Source of the DNA: Ruminococcus sp.
GTDB taxonomy: Bacteria; Bacillota; Clostridia; Oscillospirales; Ruminococcaceae
DNA length: 40,804 nt
Assembly: GCA_017634275.1 (NCBI GenBank)
Contig: JAGBNQ010000080.1
Location: 1 to 40,804 of the forward strand
Direction: 5' to 3'
In this document: positions 1 to 8,711 of the stretch, piece after piece
How positions within the stretch are numbered: the stretch's first letter is position 1
How the letters are laid out: every line of letters starts with the position of its first letter
The notes under the pieces: model-generated
What the model saw: only the letters and a program-made list of their open reading frames with translations
Told to the model about the DNA's origin: nothing
Databases searched by the model: none
Translations under genes and position numbers: made by a program

Positions 1-1
1 A

Positions 2-199
2 ATCCTTCTTCAGCGGAACGGATTCTCTCGTGAGGTATCCACATATATCCGGAACAACAAGGATGAGTTTATTATCGAAGGGCCGGATGGAAAATGGCAT
101 CTGAGCACGGCATTGCTTGAATGCTCAAATACTAACGCTCGCACAGAAGCGTCGAGTGTGCGATATAACATGCCGGAATTGTTTGCAGAGAAGATATAA
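2..199 (+). CDS. C-terminal end of an unrecognised protein (5' end outside window)
   Basis: An open frame runs in from the window edge and stops at TAA 197-199, giving the last 65 residues. The tail contains SREVSTYIRNN and EGPDGKWHLSTA, which could be the end of a small winged-helix-like or DNA-binding module, but I do not recognise a family. It lies 24 nt before the DUF262 gene on the same strand, whose ribosome site GGAGGAAGAG falls in the gap, so the two are probably co-transcribed in the defence cluster. With only the C-terminus visible, no function is assigned. Confidence 0.55.
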   Translation: MLLQRNGFSREVSTYIRNNKDEFIIEGPDGKWHLSTALLECSNTNARTEASSVRYNMPELFAEKI

Positions 200-223
200 A
201 CCAATCGGGAGGAAGAGTTACCT

Positions 224-2047
224 ATGAAGAAGATTGAAGGTTCTCCTAAGAGCCTAAAGCAGCTTTTACAGAATACAAAATACTCGATTCACTATTATCA
301 GCGTGAGTATATGTGGCAGAGAAAACATATCGAGGAACTGATCGATGACCTTACATCGGAGTTCTTAGATTATTATGTTCCCGGTGATGATCGCAAAGAT
401 GTGCAGGACTATGGTGCATATTTCATGGGTTCCATTGTTCTTGCCGGTCGTGAAAATGCAATCATAGACGGCCAGCAGAGATTCTCATCGCTGACGCTCC
501 TGCTAATGTATCTAAACAATCGGCTCCGTTCACTTGGTCAGAACTATAGCATGATCGAACAGATGATTTTTTCTGAGGCGTACGGAACTAAATCCTTCAA
601 TATAAATGTTGAGGATCGAGCTGATTGCATGAATGCCATTTTTAATGATCAGCCGTTTGACACGACCGATGTCGGAGAGTCCGTGAAAAACCTCTATGGC
701 AGATATAACGATATCATTGATGTTTTTCCCAATGATGATATTACTGACGACATGCTCTTGCATTTCTGTGACTGGCTGGCCGAAAAGGTGTTCTTTATAG
801 AGATTGTGGCCACCACAGAACAGGATGCCCATAAAGTCTTTGTAACCATGAACGATAGAGGTCTGAGTCTCACATCAACAGAAATGTTGAAAGGATACCT
901 ACTATCAGAGATAAAGGATGATTCCAAGCGTGAAAAACTCAATAACATTTGGAAAGACAAAGTTCTCTCCCTCAAAAAAGACGACGATAAGGGAGATGAA
1001 ACATTTATCAAAGCATGGCTAAGAGCTCAATATGCTGAAACCATCCGTGAAACGAAAGCCGGTGCCGTGAATCAGGATTTTGATATCATTGGTGGTTCTT
1101 TCCACAAATGGGTACGTGATGAGCGAGACAAGCTCGGCCTATCCACAACAGATGATTTTGAGCTCTTTATTATGAAGTTTTCTAAATTTGCGGATGTTTA
1201 CAGGAAAATTCGTGAAGCTGAGAACACATTTGCAGCGGAAACAAAGTATATCTATTACAATGCACAGGTTAATTTTACGCTTCAGCCGCAGTTGCTACTG
1301 GCTCCTATTTGTTATGAGGATACGTGGCCGGTTATCATTGAAAAGATGAATTTGGTCGCTCGATTCATTGATCTGCTGATCACTGCCAGAGTAACGAATT
1401 ATAGGTCTGTAGACTATAGCACTATCAAGAATTACGTGTTTAACGTAACAAAGAATATTCGTCGCTGTTCTATTGATGAGCTGAAGGCTCGTTTGAAAGC
1501 CCAATCTGATAACCTCGCATATGATCCGGCAGCAGCCCTTCCTGAGTTGCGTTTGAACAGCTTTACCAAGAAATACATCAAGAATATGCTTGCTCGCATC
1601 ACTGGCTATATTGAGGAGCAGACCGGTGTAGCTTCGAATTACTGCAACTACATGAATACGCAGACAAAGAATCCATTTGAAATCGAGCATATTATCACGG
1701 ACCATTACGAGTGGTTTACCAGCGAATACTCCGATCAAGAAGAATTCAGACGGTGGAGAAATAGCTTCGGCGCACTATTACTTTTGCATAAGAGCATCAA
1801 TGCCAGTCTGAATGACTCAAAATATGATTACAAGCTCTCGAAGTATTGTTCCAATGAAGGAAACATTTATACCGAGTCGCTGGGTGATCAGGCCTATCAG
1901 AATAATCCAAAGTTCAAGAAGTTTATTGCTGACAATGGTCTGGGATTCAAACCTTATGCACAGTTCGGAAAAGCAGAAATCACTGAGCGAATTCAGCTTC
2001 TTGTTCAGCTTGTTAATTTGGTGTGGAATTCGGAGATGTTTGCATGA
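224..2047 (+). CDS. DUF262/DUF1524 (GmrSD-type) protein
   Basis: A 607-aa protein with the two hallmark regions of the GmrSD family. The N-terminal DUF262 (ParB/sulfiredoxin-like nucleotide-binding fold) shows QREYMW at about residues 26-31 and DGQQR at 82-86. The C-terminal DUF1524 (HNH-like nuclease) shows EIEHI near 486-490 followed by RNSFGALLLLHKS near 513. Family knowledge: GmrSD enzymes are NTP-dependent type IV restriction systems that cut modified (for example glucosylated hydroxymethylcytosine) phage DNA, and single-chain S-D fusions of about this size are common. The histidine motif is EHIITDH rather than the usual EHILPQ, so catalytic competence should be confirmed. The ribosome site is GGAGGAAGAG, and the stop overlaps the start of the Mrr-like nuclease gene. 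Confidence 0.88.
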   Translation: MKKIEGSPKSLKQLLQNTKYSIHYYQREYMWQRKHIEELIDDLTSEFLDYYVPGDDRKDVQDYGAYFMGSIVLAGRENAIIDGQQRFSSLTLLLMYLNNRLRSLGQNYSMIEQMIFSEAYGTKSFNINVEDRADCMNAIFNDQPFDTTDVGESVKNLYGRYNDIIDVFPNDDITDDMLLHFCDWLAEKVFFIEIVATTEQDAHKVFVTMNDRGLSLTSTEMLKGYLLSEIKDDSKREKLNNIWKDKVLSLKKDDDKGDETFIKAWLRAQYAETIRETKAGAVNQDFDIIGGSFHKWVRDERDKLGLSTTDDFELFIMKFSKFADVYRKIREAENTFAAETKYIYYNAQVNFTLQPQLLLAPICYEDTWPVIIEKMNLVARFIDLLITARVTNYRSVDYSTIKNYVFNVTKNIRRCSIDELKARLKAQSDNLAYDPAAALPELRLNSFTKKYIKNMLARITGYIEEQTGVASNYCNYMNTQTKNPFEIEHIITDHYEWFTSEYSDQEEFRRWRNSFGALLLLHKSINASLNDSKYDYKLSKYCSNEGNIYTESLGDQAYQNNPKFKKFIADNGLGFKPYAQFGKAEITERIQLLVQLVNLVWNSEMFA

Positions 2048-2811
2048 TGGAGCTTATAGAAGATGTTTTTATCCGCTGTGGTAGATGCGGGAAGATTACC
2101 GGAATACACAAAGAAGATTTTGATTTTGAGTCCTATGTATATGATCGTGGCGATAATAGGATGGGTGAAGAAATCGAATTCCGTCACGAGGGATACATTG
2201 AATGTGATCAATGTGGGAATGAAATCTCCTTCAGAATATCTGGCTACGAGTATCCTATAGGTGCATTCAACTATGAAGATAGCGAAATAGCTGGAGGTCG
2301 GTTTGAGAAAGAGCCGCACATGGGAGTCATATATAGCCGAGATGATTTTGACCCCGATGATGCATACCCTGCATTTACACGTGTGGAGCAAATCATCATG
2401 GACATTGCCCAAAACCGTGAGTTGATATATGACATCTCTCCCAGAGAGTTTGAGGCAGTTATCGAGCGGGTACTTCAAGATGAGGGCTTTGAAACAAAGT
2501 TGACACAACAAACCAGAGATGGTGGTCGTGATATTATCGCAACAAAGTATGAAATGGGAAAGCCGGTCGTTTTCTATATAGAGTGTAAACGGTACGGACG
2601 CCAGAACTCTGTGGGTGTAAATGTCGTTCGATCTCTATATGGTGTTCAGTCGGCTGATCAAATAAACAAAGCAATTCTCGTAACAACTGGACATGTTACC
2701 CGTGGTGCTCGCAGATTTGTAGATAATCAGAATACGATGATGAGCGTCATCGATATCGAGGAAATACACGAGCTGATTCAAAGAAGCGCAAGGAAATATA
2801 GAGGCTACTGA
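2044..2811 (+). CDS. Zinc-ribbon protein with Mrr-like restriction endonuclease domain
   Basis: A 255-aa protein. The N-terminal half carries two CxxC pairs (C12/C15 and C54/C57), consistent with one zinc ribbon. The C-terminal half is an Mrr-cat PD-(D/E)xK nuclease: FEAVIERVLQDEGF, then DGGRDI (D163) and IECKRYG (E180-x-K182). Mrr enzymes cut methylated foreign DNA. I place the start at ATG 2044: it overlaps the upstream stop as ATGA and sits 8 nt after a GGAG at 2032-2035. A GTG at 2023 would add seven residues without a ribosome site. The 4-nt overlap suggests translational coupling with the DUF262 protein, and the two may form one two-gene restriction module; that is inference. Confidence 0.85.
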   Translation: MMELIEDVFIRCGRCGKITGIHKEDFDFESYVYDRGDNRMGEEIEFRHEGYIECDQCGNEISFRISGYEYPIGAFNYEDSEIAGGRFEKEPHMGVIYSRDDFDPDDAYPAFTRVEQIIMDIAQNRELIYDISPREFEAVIERVLQDEGFETKLTQQTRDGGRDIIATKYEMGKPVVFYIECKRYGRQNSVGVNVVRSLYGVQSADQINKAILVTTGHVTRGARRFVDNQNTMMSVIDIEEIHELIQRSARKYRGY

Positions 2812-2911
2812 ACCTTTTAATTTTTTCACACTTTTTAATTATTCCTCCGACAGCCGGTTTTGAGGGGTAAGTTTCAAAGGCCACAGAACCGGCAAGAAAC
2901 AATCGAATAAA

Positions 2912-3016
2912 CAGAAAAAGGGCTTCCGAAGCTCTGCTGTAAAACACAGCGGAACCTCGAAAGCCCTTTATTTCAAGCCTTTTTCAGCACTTATGTGCCG
3001 GAGAAGGCTTTTTCTG
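2912..3016. repeat. 105-bp inverted-repeat (MITE-like or double-hairpin) element at a truncation junction
   Basis: Perfect 9-bp terminal inverted repeats, CAGAAAAAG at 2912-2920 and CTTTTTCTG at 3008-3016, enclose two further hairpins: arms 2917-2940 with 2945-2970 (AAAGGGCTT / AAGCCCTTT core), and AGCCTTTTTCAGCAC paired with GTGCCGGAGAAGGCT at about 2976-3008. Recognisable methyltransferase coding sequence begins right after the element. Either a small non-autonomous transposon or a terminator pair left by a deletion could explain it; no target-site duplication was recognised. Confidence 0.5.
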
Positions 3017-4671
3017 TTTGTATCAAAGACAGCGTCTTTATAGACCCTGCCTGCGGCTCGGGCAACTTCCTTACCGAAACCTATCTGAGCCTGCGCCGAC
3101 TGGAAAATGAAGCTATCAAGACCGCACTCGGCGATGCTATCATGTTTGCAGACACAAGCAGCCTGTCAACCGTCAAGGTGTCTATCGGGCAGTTCTACGG
3201 CATAGAGATAAACGACTTTGCGGTGACTGTCGCAAAGACTGCGCTGTGGATAGCCGAGAGCCAGATGCTGCACGAGACCGAGAAGATAATAAACAAGTCG
3301 CTCGACTTCCTGCCGCTGAAAAGCTATGCCAACATCATAGAGCGCAACGCTCTGCGTGTGGATTGGGAAGATGTTGTGCCCAAGGACAAGCTGTCATATA
3401 TAATGGGAAATCCGCCGTTTGTGGGCGCAAGGCTTATGAGTGATGCACAGAAGGCAGATGTATTTTACATCTTTGACGGTGTTAAGAGCAACGGTAATCT
3501 TGACTATGTTTCCTGCTGGTATAAGAAAGCAGCCGATCTTATGAAAGGGACATATATCAGAACAGCTCTTGTTTCCACGAACAGTATTACGCAGGGTGAA
3601 CAGGTTGCTATCCTTTGGAAAACGCTGTTTAAGCAGGGTGTGCATATCGACTTTGCGCACAGAACGTTCCGCTGGGATAGCGAGGCAAGTATCAAGGCAC
3701 ACGTTCACTGCGTCATTGTCGGCTTTAGTGTAGCCCCGAATACTGCACCGAAGCACCTGTATGACAAAGATGGAGATAAGGTCGTAAAGAATATCAACGG
3801 TTATCTTGTTGAAGCAGATGATATTATAATAAACAGCAGAACAAAGCCGATTTGTAAAGTACCTCCTATCGGCATGGGTAATCAGCCGATAGAAGACGGT
3901 AATTATCTTTTCACTGAAAATGAAATGAAAGACTTTATCCGCATAGAACCAAAAGCCGAAAAATATTTTAAGAAGTGGTTGGGGTCGCAAGAATTTATAA
4001 ACGGTTATTATCGTTACTGCCTGTGGCTGGGAGACTGTTCACCAAAGGAATTATTGGGTTTGCCCGAATGCATGAAGCGAGTTGAAAACGTCAGACAATT
4101 CCGACTTTCAAGTAAACGTAGCAGTACATTAAAACTTGCTGACAAGCCCACAAGGTTTCAAACTGAAAATATGCCTGATAGCACTTATATTCTTATTCCT
4201 AAAGTCTCATCAGAAAGAAGAAAATATGTGCCTATTGGCTTCTTAACACCCGATACGCTTTGTAGTGATCTTGTTTTTATCATTCCAAATGCAACACTCT
4301 ATCATTTCGGTATTCTTACCTCGATTGTTCATATGGCTTGGATGCGGGCTGTAGCGGGCAGACTGAAAAGCGATTATCGCTATTCAAAGGATATTGTATA
4401 TAATAACTTCCCGTGGTGTGAGCCTACACCTGAACAGAAAGCAAAAATTGAAAAGACCGCACAGGCTATCCTTGACGCAAGAGCCAAATACCCCGACAGC
4501 AGCTTTGCTGATATGTACGGCGATAATATGTATCTTTATGGTGATCTTGTCTCTGCTCACAACGCCAACGACAAGGCGGTAATGCAGGCATACGGCTTCA
4601 AGCCCGATATGCCCGAAAGCGAGATCGTCGCCGAGCTGATGAAGATGTATCAGAGGTTGACGGAGATTTAA
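2995..4671 (+). pseudogene. 5'-truncated class I DNA methyltransferase (YeeA-like / type IIG-like)
   Basis: The 558-codon frame has an SAM-binding motif I (FIDPACGSGNFL, residues 16-27) and the catalytic NPPF motif (139-142) of N6-adenine DNA methyltransferases, then a long C-terminal target-recognition-like region ending MKMYQRLTEI. Members of this family are usually about 900-1000 aa with several hundred residues before motif I; here motif I almost starts the frame, so the N-terminal part is missing. The only candidate start, GTG 2995, lies inside an inverted-repeat element and has no ribosome site. I read this as a 5'-deleted remnant, although the methyltransferase core is complete and expression of a short form cannot be excluded. 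Its C-terminal tail is duplicated at 6913-7002. Confidence 0.75.
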
Positions 4672-4770
4672 AGATGTCTATATAATGTTTGTTAGCATTT
4701 GAATTACATTTTTTTATGAAATAGTGTGTTACTAGGTTGAGCTGATAATCTTAACAATACTTAAGAATTC

Positions 4771-4792
4771 TATAATCATGTAAAAAAGGAGG
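4771..4792 (+). promoter_or_regulatory. -10 box and strong ribosome site for the AIPR gene
   Basis: TATAAT at 4771-4776 is followed by AAAAAAGGAGG ending at 4792, eight nt before ATG 4801. A good -35 box is not obvious (TTAACA at 4751 is too close), so promoter assignment is moderate, while the ribosome site is near-perfect. Confidence 0.45.
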
Positions 4793-4800
4793 ATATAAAA

Positions 4801-6810
4801 ATGCAATTTGAACCGATGATAAAAGCTAGAATAAATTCATTTATGGAGAACCATGCATTACGAGGGATTAAAGAAGATAGATTATTCGAGCTATTTGTAA
4901 ATGACACCATATTACGAAGCCATCAACCTGATATGGGAGTCACAGGGGATGTTTTGCTAGATGAATGCTCAGTCGGTGGATCAGATGACATGGGAATAGA
5001 TGGTCTTGCCATAAAAGTTAATGGAATATTTGTTTCGACTTCTCAAGACATTGATGAAATAATTGAGCTAAATAAACAGATATCAGTTGAGTTTATTTTT
5101 ATTCAATCTAAGAACAAAGATAAACTTGATTCTAGCGAATTTGGGAAATATGCTGATGGAATAATTGATTTTTTATCTGAATGCCATAATGAACCGCACA
5201 ATGAAAAAATAGATTCGTTATTGCAGTTAAAAGATTACCTGTTTTCAGATAAGATTATACTACGATGGAAATCTAATCCTATTGTAAGAGTATACTATGT
5301 AATATTTGGGCAATGGAGAGATAGCAAGCATATTGAAGCAAAAAAGAATACACTTTTATCTAATATTAATAATCTTCACAGTTATGAAGAAACTTTTATT
5401 AGTTTTATTGACAGCATAGTGCTAAAGAGATTTTGTGAGGAAAATGAAAACGCTTTCTCCGCTGTCTTAACTGCTATTGATAATTTTGGACTTACAGAGG
5501 TAACAGGAGTAGACAATTCTTTAATTGTACTCTTCTCTGCGGCAGAATTGATTAAAATGATTACTACTGAAGATCATAGGTTACGACAAGCTTTGTTTAC
5601 TGACAATGTTCGTGATTATCAAGGTGAAACAATCATAAACTCAGAAATAATGGATACCATTCGTTTAGCACCATCTAATTTTGCATTATTGAATAATGGC
5701 ATAACAATCGTGTGCTCTAATGTTACTGTCAGCAACCGAAAACTCTCTCTTGTAAACCCTCAAATTGTAAATGGTTGTCAAACTTGCAATGTACTGTTTG
5801 ATGCATATACTGCTGGCATAGACATTTCAAAAGTAACGCTTTTAGCTAAAGTAATAGCAACGCAAAAAGATGAATTAACAACATCGGTAATACGAGGTAC
5901 GAACAGTCAAAATGTTGTATACAACGAAGCATTTGAGACAACTCGTGATTTCCACAAACATTTGGAAGAATTTATAAATGTTATTCAACCATCTGATAGC
6001 AATAAAAGGATATACTATGAACGTCGATCTAGACAGTATTCTAGAGAACCAAGTATTTCGTCGGGGCGAATAATAGGACTTAAAGCACTTACACAAAGCT
6101 TTGTCAGCGTTTTTTTAAGTTCTCCACATTTAGGGACATCACACGAAGCAATACTTCTCAAGAAGTTTAAAAACAGTATTTATGTTGAGGGACAATCATT
6201 TCTCCCTTATTATACTGCTGCACTCATGTGTCTTGTTTTTGAGGAAATACGTCGAGATGGATTGATTGATCGAGAGTCTGAGAACTATAAGCATCATATT
6301 ATGTTTATTGCATGTGAATCTATTGTTGGAATTTGTCCGGGAATTAATAACTCTCAGCGAATCGATGATTATTGTAATAAATTGTTACCAGTAATAAACA
6401 ATACTGATGAATACAGAATAAAAATAGAAAAAGCTAAAGAAATACTTCAATCAGCTATTAATAAATGGATTAAAACATTTGGAGCAAAGTATCGTTACGG
6501 AATAAAGGATAATCCTAATTTCACAAAATTCCTTATTACATTTATTCGAGGTGGAAACACAGAAAACATAGAATACAGCACAGAACAAGAACTCGTACTA
6601 AGAGGTCGTGTTATAAAATGTAGACGAGATCGTAATGGGTTTAACTATGGATTCATTCAGCATTTGCCAAGTGATGTTTTTTTCCACGAACAAGACAACG
6701 AAAACTTGGATTTTAATGAGATTTATGGCAAAACCGTTTTATACCATTTATTTTCAGATAGTGTTAATGGCGAAGATAGAGCAGAAATAATTGAAGTTTT
6801 GCAAGAATAA
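4801..6810 (+). CDS. AIPR-family abortive infection protein with C-terminal cold-shock-like domain
   Basis: A 669-aa protein. The central AIPR signature is clear: ALLNNGITIV near 295-304 and NPQIVNGCQT near 319-328. AIPR proteins are linked to abortive phage resistance. The N-terminus has a nuclease-like pattern, GIDG (D67) followed by FIQSK (Q102-x-K104), compatible with a PD-(D/E)xK fold. The last 65-70 residues resemble a cold-shock/OB domain: GRVIKCRRDRNGFNYGFIQ, then DVFFHE, then a Gly-Lys-Thr-Val-Leu strand and DRAEIIEV. A nucleic-acid-binding tail on an AIPR protein is uncommon in my experience. The gene is more AT-rich than the methyltransferase before it and lies between two copies of the methyltransferase tail, suggesting acquisition as cargo. 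Confidence 0.82.
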   Translation: MQFEPMIKARINSFMENHALRGIKEDRLFELFVNDTILRSHQPDMGVTGDVLLDECSVGGSDDMGIDGLAIKVNGIFVSTSQDIDEIIELNKQISVEFIFIQSKNKDKLDSSEFGKYADGIIDFLSECHNEPHNEKIDSLLQLKDYLFSDKIILRWKSNPIVRVYYVIFGQWRDSKHIEAKKNTLLSNINNLHSYEETFISFIDSIVLKRFCEENENAFSAVLTAIDNFGLTEVTGVDNSLIVLFSAAELIKMITTEDHRLRQALFTDNVRDYQGETIINSEIMDTIRLAPSNFALLNNGITIVCSNVTVSNRKLSLVNPQIVNGCQTCNVLFDAYTAGIDISKVTLLAKVIATQKDELTTSVIRGTNSQNVVYNEAFETTRDFHKHLEEFINVIQPSDSNKRIYYERRSRQYSREPSISSGRIIGLKALTQSFVSVFLSSPHLGTSHEAILLKKFKNSIYVEGQSFLPYYTAALMCLVFEEIRRDGLIDRESENYKHHIMFIACESIVGICPGINNSQRIDDYCNKLLPVINNTDEYRIKIEKAKEILQSAINKWIKTFGAKYRYGIKDNPNFTKFLITFIRGGNTENIEYSTEQELVLRGRVIKCRRDRNGFNYGFIQHLPSDVFFHEQDNENLDFNEIYGKTVLYHLFSDSVNGEDRAEIIEVLQE

Positions 6811-6912
6811 AAAATGTAAGAGTTTTATAATGCTTTTTACTTGTCTTAAATTCAATACTATAATTACAAATACCTTACTTCCAAAAACAGTATTACCAAG
6901 TCAACAACAAGG

Positions 6913-7002
6913 TTTTTAGGCTTTTGGGGTAAGTTCAACAGTGAAAGTGAGATCGTCAACGAGTTGATGAAGATGTATCAGAGGTTGACGGAAGGCAAAT
7001 AA
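6913..7002 (+). pseudogene. Second copy of the DNA methyltransferase C-terminal tail
   Basis: In-frame codons ending at TAA 7000-7002 encode SESEIV-N-ELMKMYQRLTEGK, almost the same as the end of the truncated methyltransferase (ESEIV-A-ELMKMYQRLTEI). The nucleotide match over about 50 nt (6943-6992 against 4617-4666) has only a few mismatches, and similarity fades before 6930. This is the 3' end of a second methyltransferase gene, retained with its terminator. The AIPR gene is therefore bracketed by two methyltransferase tails. Confidence 0.75.
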
Positions 7003-7023
7003 CAAAAGAATATGTCTCTTTAT

Positions 7024-7047
7024 AGGCGCAGCTTCGGCTGCGCTTTT
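7024..7047 (+). terminator. Rho-independent terminator
   Basis: GCGCAGC-TTCG-GCTGCGC is a tight stem with a tetraloop, followed by TTTTTAT. It lies 20 nt after the methyltransferase tail stop and probably ended that gene's transcript; it now also closes the AIPR unit. Confidence 0.8.
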
Positions 7048-7362
7048 TATGTTTTGTGCATTTTGACCAAGTGGTTTAATTTTAGAAAAAAACAAAAATT
7101 CTCATGCACGTTATGCACGAAGTTTCATCCGAATATTTGGTCATGTCCCCAATTGAATAATTTCAAAAATAGTATCAATTCACTTATTGTTTACCACTTC
7201 TAGTGATAATTTCGACATTATCATTTTTGCCAATATTTCACAAAAGATATTTTCGCAAATATACTTTTTCTTTGTTAAAAACCTTAAATTTAAACCAGAA
7301 TCGCTTGATTTGTATAATTTGCACAATCATAAATGCACTCCGAACGCTCATGATGTGCACTG
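7048..7362. other. AT-rich stretch without a recognisable gene
   Basis: Only short unconvincing frames rich in Phe, Asn and Ile, with no ribosome sites or recognisable motifs. It separates the terminator of the methyltransferase remnant from the promoter of the Rep-like gene. Confidence 0.5.
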
Positions 7363-7392
7363 TTGACAAGGCGCACACCATAATGTTATAAT
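7363..7392 (+). promoter_or_regulatory. Consensus sigma-A promoter of the Rep-like gene
   Basis: TTGACA at 7363-7368 and TATAAT at 7387-7392, separated by 18 nt, both perfect. Just downstream, ATATGGCA ... TGCCATAT (7392-7420) forms an inverted repeat that would sit at the 5' end of the transcript; it may be an operator or part of the replication origin of the decayed element. Confidence 0.7.
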
Positions 7393-7458
7393 ATGGCATG
7401 AGTAGGCGAGCTGCCATATAAAGAAAGAATACATTGGTTAAAAACAGGGAGTATATTT

Positions 7459-8505
7459 ATGGCTGATTTATATTTTGTGCCATACACGCTAAAGACATCT
7501 GAAAGCCAATCAGGAGTGTTACAGGTTAAGATGTATCCCACACGACCGTCAATCACTGAAAGAAAGAGAAGAAGCAAACCGTCATCTATTCATCAGCAGC
7601 AGAAAAACATCAAAGCAAGCAAAGATCAGTTCTATAACCTTTTGATGAACAACTTTTATATTGGTGATTATCTGATTGATTTTACTTATAGTCCATTTTT
7701 AACTATAGCAGAAAGGATATCGAAGCGAAAGTATCTTCTGAAAACCAAACTGCCAAATGCATATAGTAAACACAACTCTGAGTTTAAATATTTAGGGGTA
7801 AGTGGTTTAGGAGAAAAAGAGAAACAGTTTCACGATCACATATTGCTGTCAAAAATCAACGATATAAGAACTGAAGACGAGGTAAGATGCTTTTTGCGAG
7901 AGCATACCGTGGACGGTGTTAATATCCACACAAGCATAATCAAACCTCAAAGGGATGAGACAGTTCTTGATACTCTGGAGGCTATCTTTAATTATTAGAT
8001 TGCTCAGTGGGATATTGAGCTAACGATAGGAGATACCGATCGTGACCGCTTTGATATCCGAAGTCTTGATCTACAAGATTTGAATACATTTTTTGCAATC
8101 AAAGAAATATATGATATACAACAATACAGCTTTTTCAAGCACTACTTAAACCACCCAAGTGAAAGTAGTGAAAAATACAAAATACTAAATCGCATCAAAA
8201 ATAACGGGCTATATGATAGGATAAACGATTACCAAAAACTTTGTAAAAAACGTTGGTTTAAGAGTGCTAATCTTATTGCCCCAGATGTTAATCGGGATGA
8301 CCAACAAGCACAGGCATTCGTAGATTTTAAGAAGGGCGCTGAGAGAAAAGACTATGATAATTTTATCAAGAAGCACTTTCCTGATTATCAGCTTTTTCGT
8401 GAGGGCACTGCCTCGGGACATAAGGCGTTCGTAGAGCTCAAGCGTAATGCATATGCTTGGTGTTCCGAACAAATACGCTATAGAGCGTGGCGGTTGGGCA
8501 TCTGA
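7459..8505 (+). pseudogene. Rolling-circle replication initiator (HUH Rep-like) gene interrupted by in-frame TAG
   Basis: Codons 1-179 and the codons after TAG 7996-7998 lie in one frame, so a single amber codon (codon 180) breaks an otherwise open 348-codon reading frame. Rep-like features: basic RKRRSKPSS segment then LLMNNFYIGDYLIDFTY, the HUH-type pair H125-D-H127 in FHDHILLSK, and after the stop CKKRWFKSANLIAPDV and HFPDYQLFREG, the order seen in Firmicute rolling-circle replication-associated proteins. The natural end appears to be near HKAFVELKRNAY (about 8455); the last residues are read from joined integrase sequence. The ribosome site is AGGGAG before ATG 7459. Probably a dead plasmid or integrative-element replication gene. 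Confidence 0.65.
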
Positions 8506-8620
8506 CAGCGCTTTAAAAAATTTTTATCAGCAGACCTTCAGCAGTGAGCGTACCAAGGTCGATAAAGAGATAGATGCTTATTTTAATGGCATAATCTCTG
8601 AGCGGCTGGATAAAAAATGA
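8435..8620 (+). pseudogene. 3' remnant of a tyrosine site-specific integrase
   Basis: A different frame from the Rep-like gene (after a TAG at 8432) encodes SVMHMLGVPNKYAIERGGW, then LKNFYQQTF and VDKEIDAYF, ending TGA 8618-8620. This is the typical C-terminus of phage-type tyrosine recombinases (box III GGW and the catalytic tyrosine region). Only about 60 codons remain, with no start or ribosome site, and just upstream the frame reads DIRRS then stop. It is fused directly to the Rep-like gene, so a deletion joined two genes of a mobile element. Confidence 0.75.
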
Positions 8621-8711
8621 GAATTATTCTTTGATGTATAGTTTTCGCTTTAGCACGCAACATTGACATTTCATAATCATTTCCATGTTTCTGACTAAAG
8701 CTATAAGACAG

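Noticed and set aside
2850-6937. Similar strings TTTTGAGGGGTAAGTTTCAA (about 2859) and TTTTGGGGTAAGTTCAA (about 6921) as insertion-site repeats
   Set aside because: Only about 17 nt with indels; possibly related to the duplicated methyltransferase tail, but not distinguishable from chance by eye.
7996-8080. Genome-wide TAG recoding as an explanation of the amber codon
   Set aside because: TAG serves as a normal stop in neighbouring genes (for example the 36-aa leader at 13527), and no suppressor tRNA is visible in the window.
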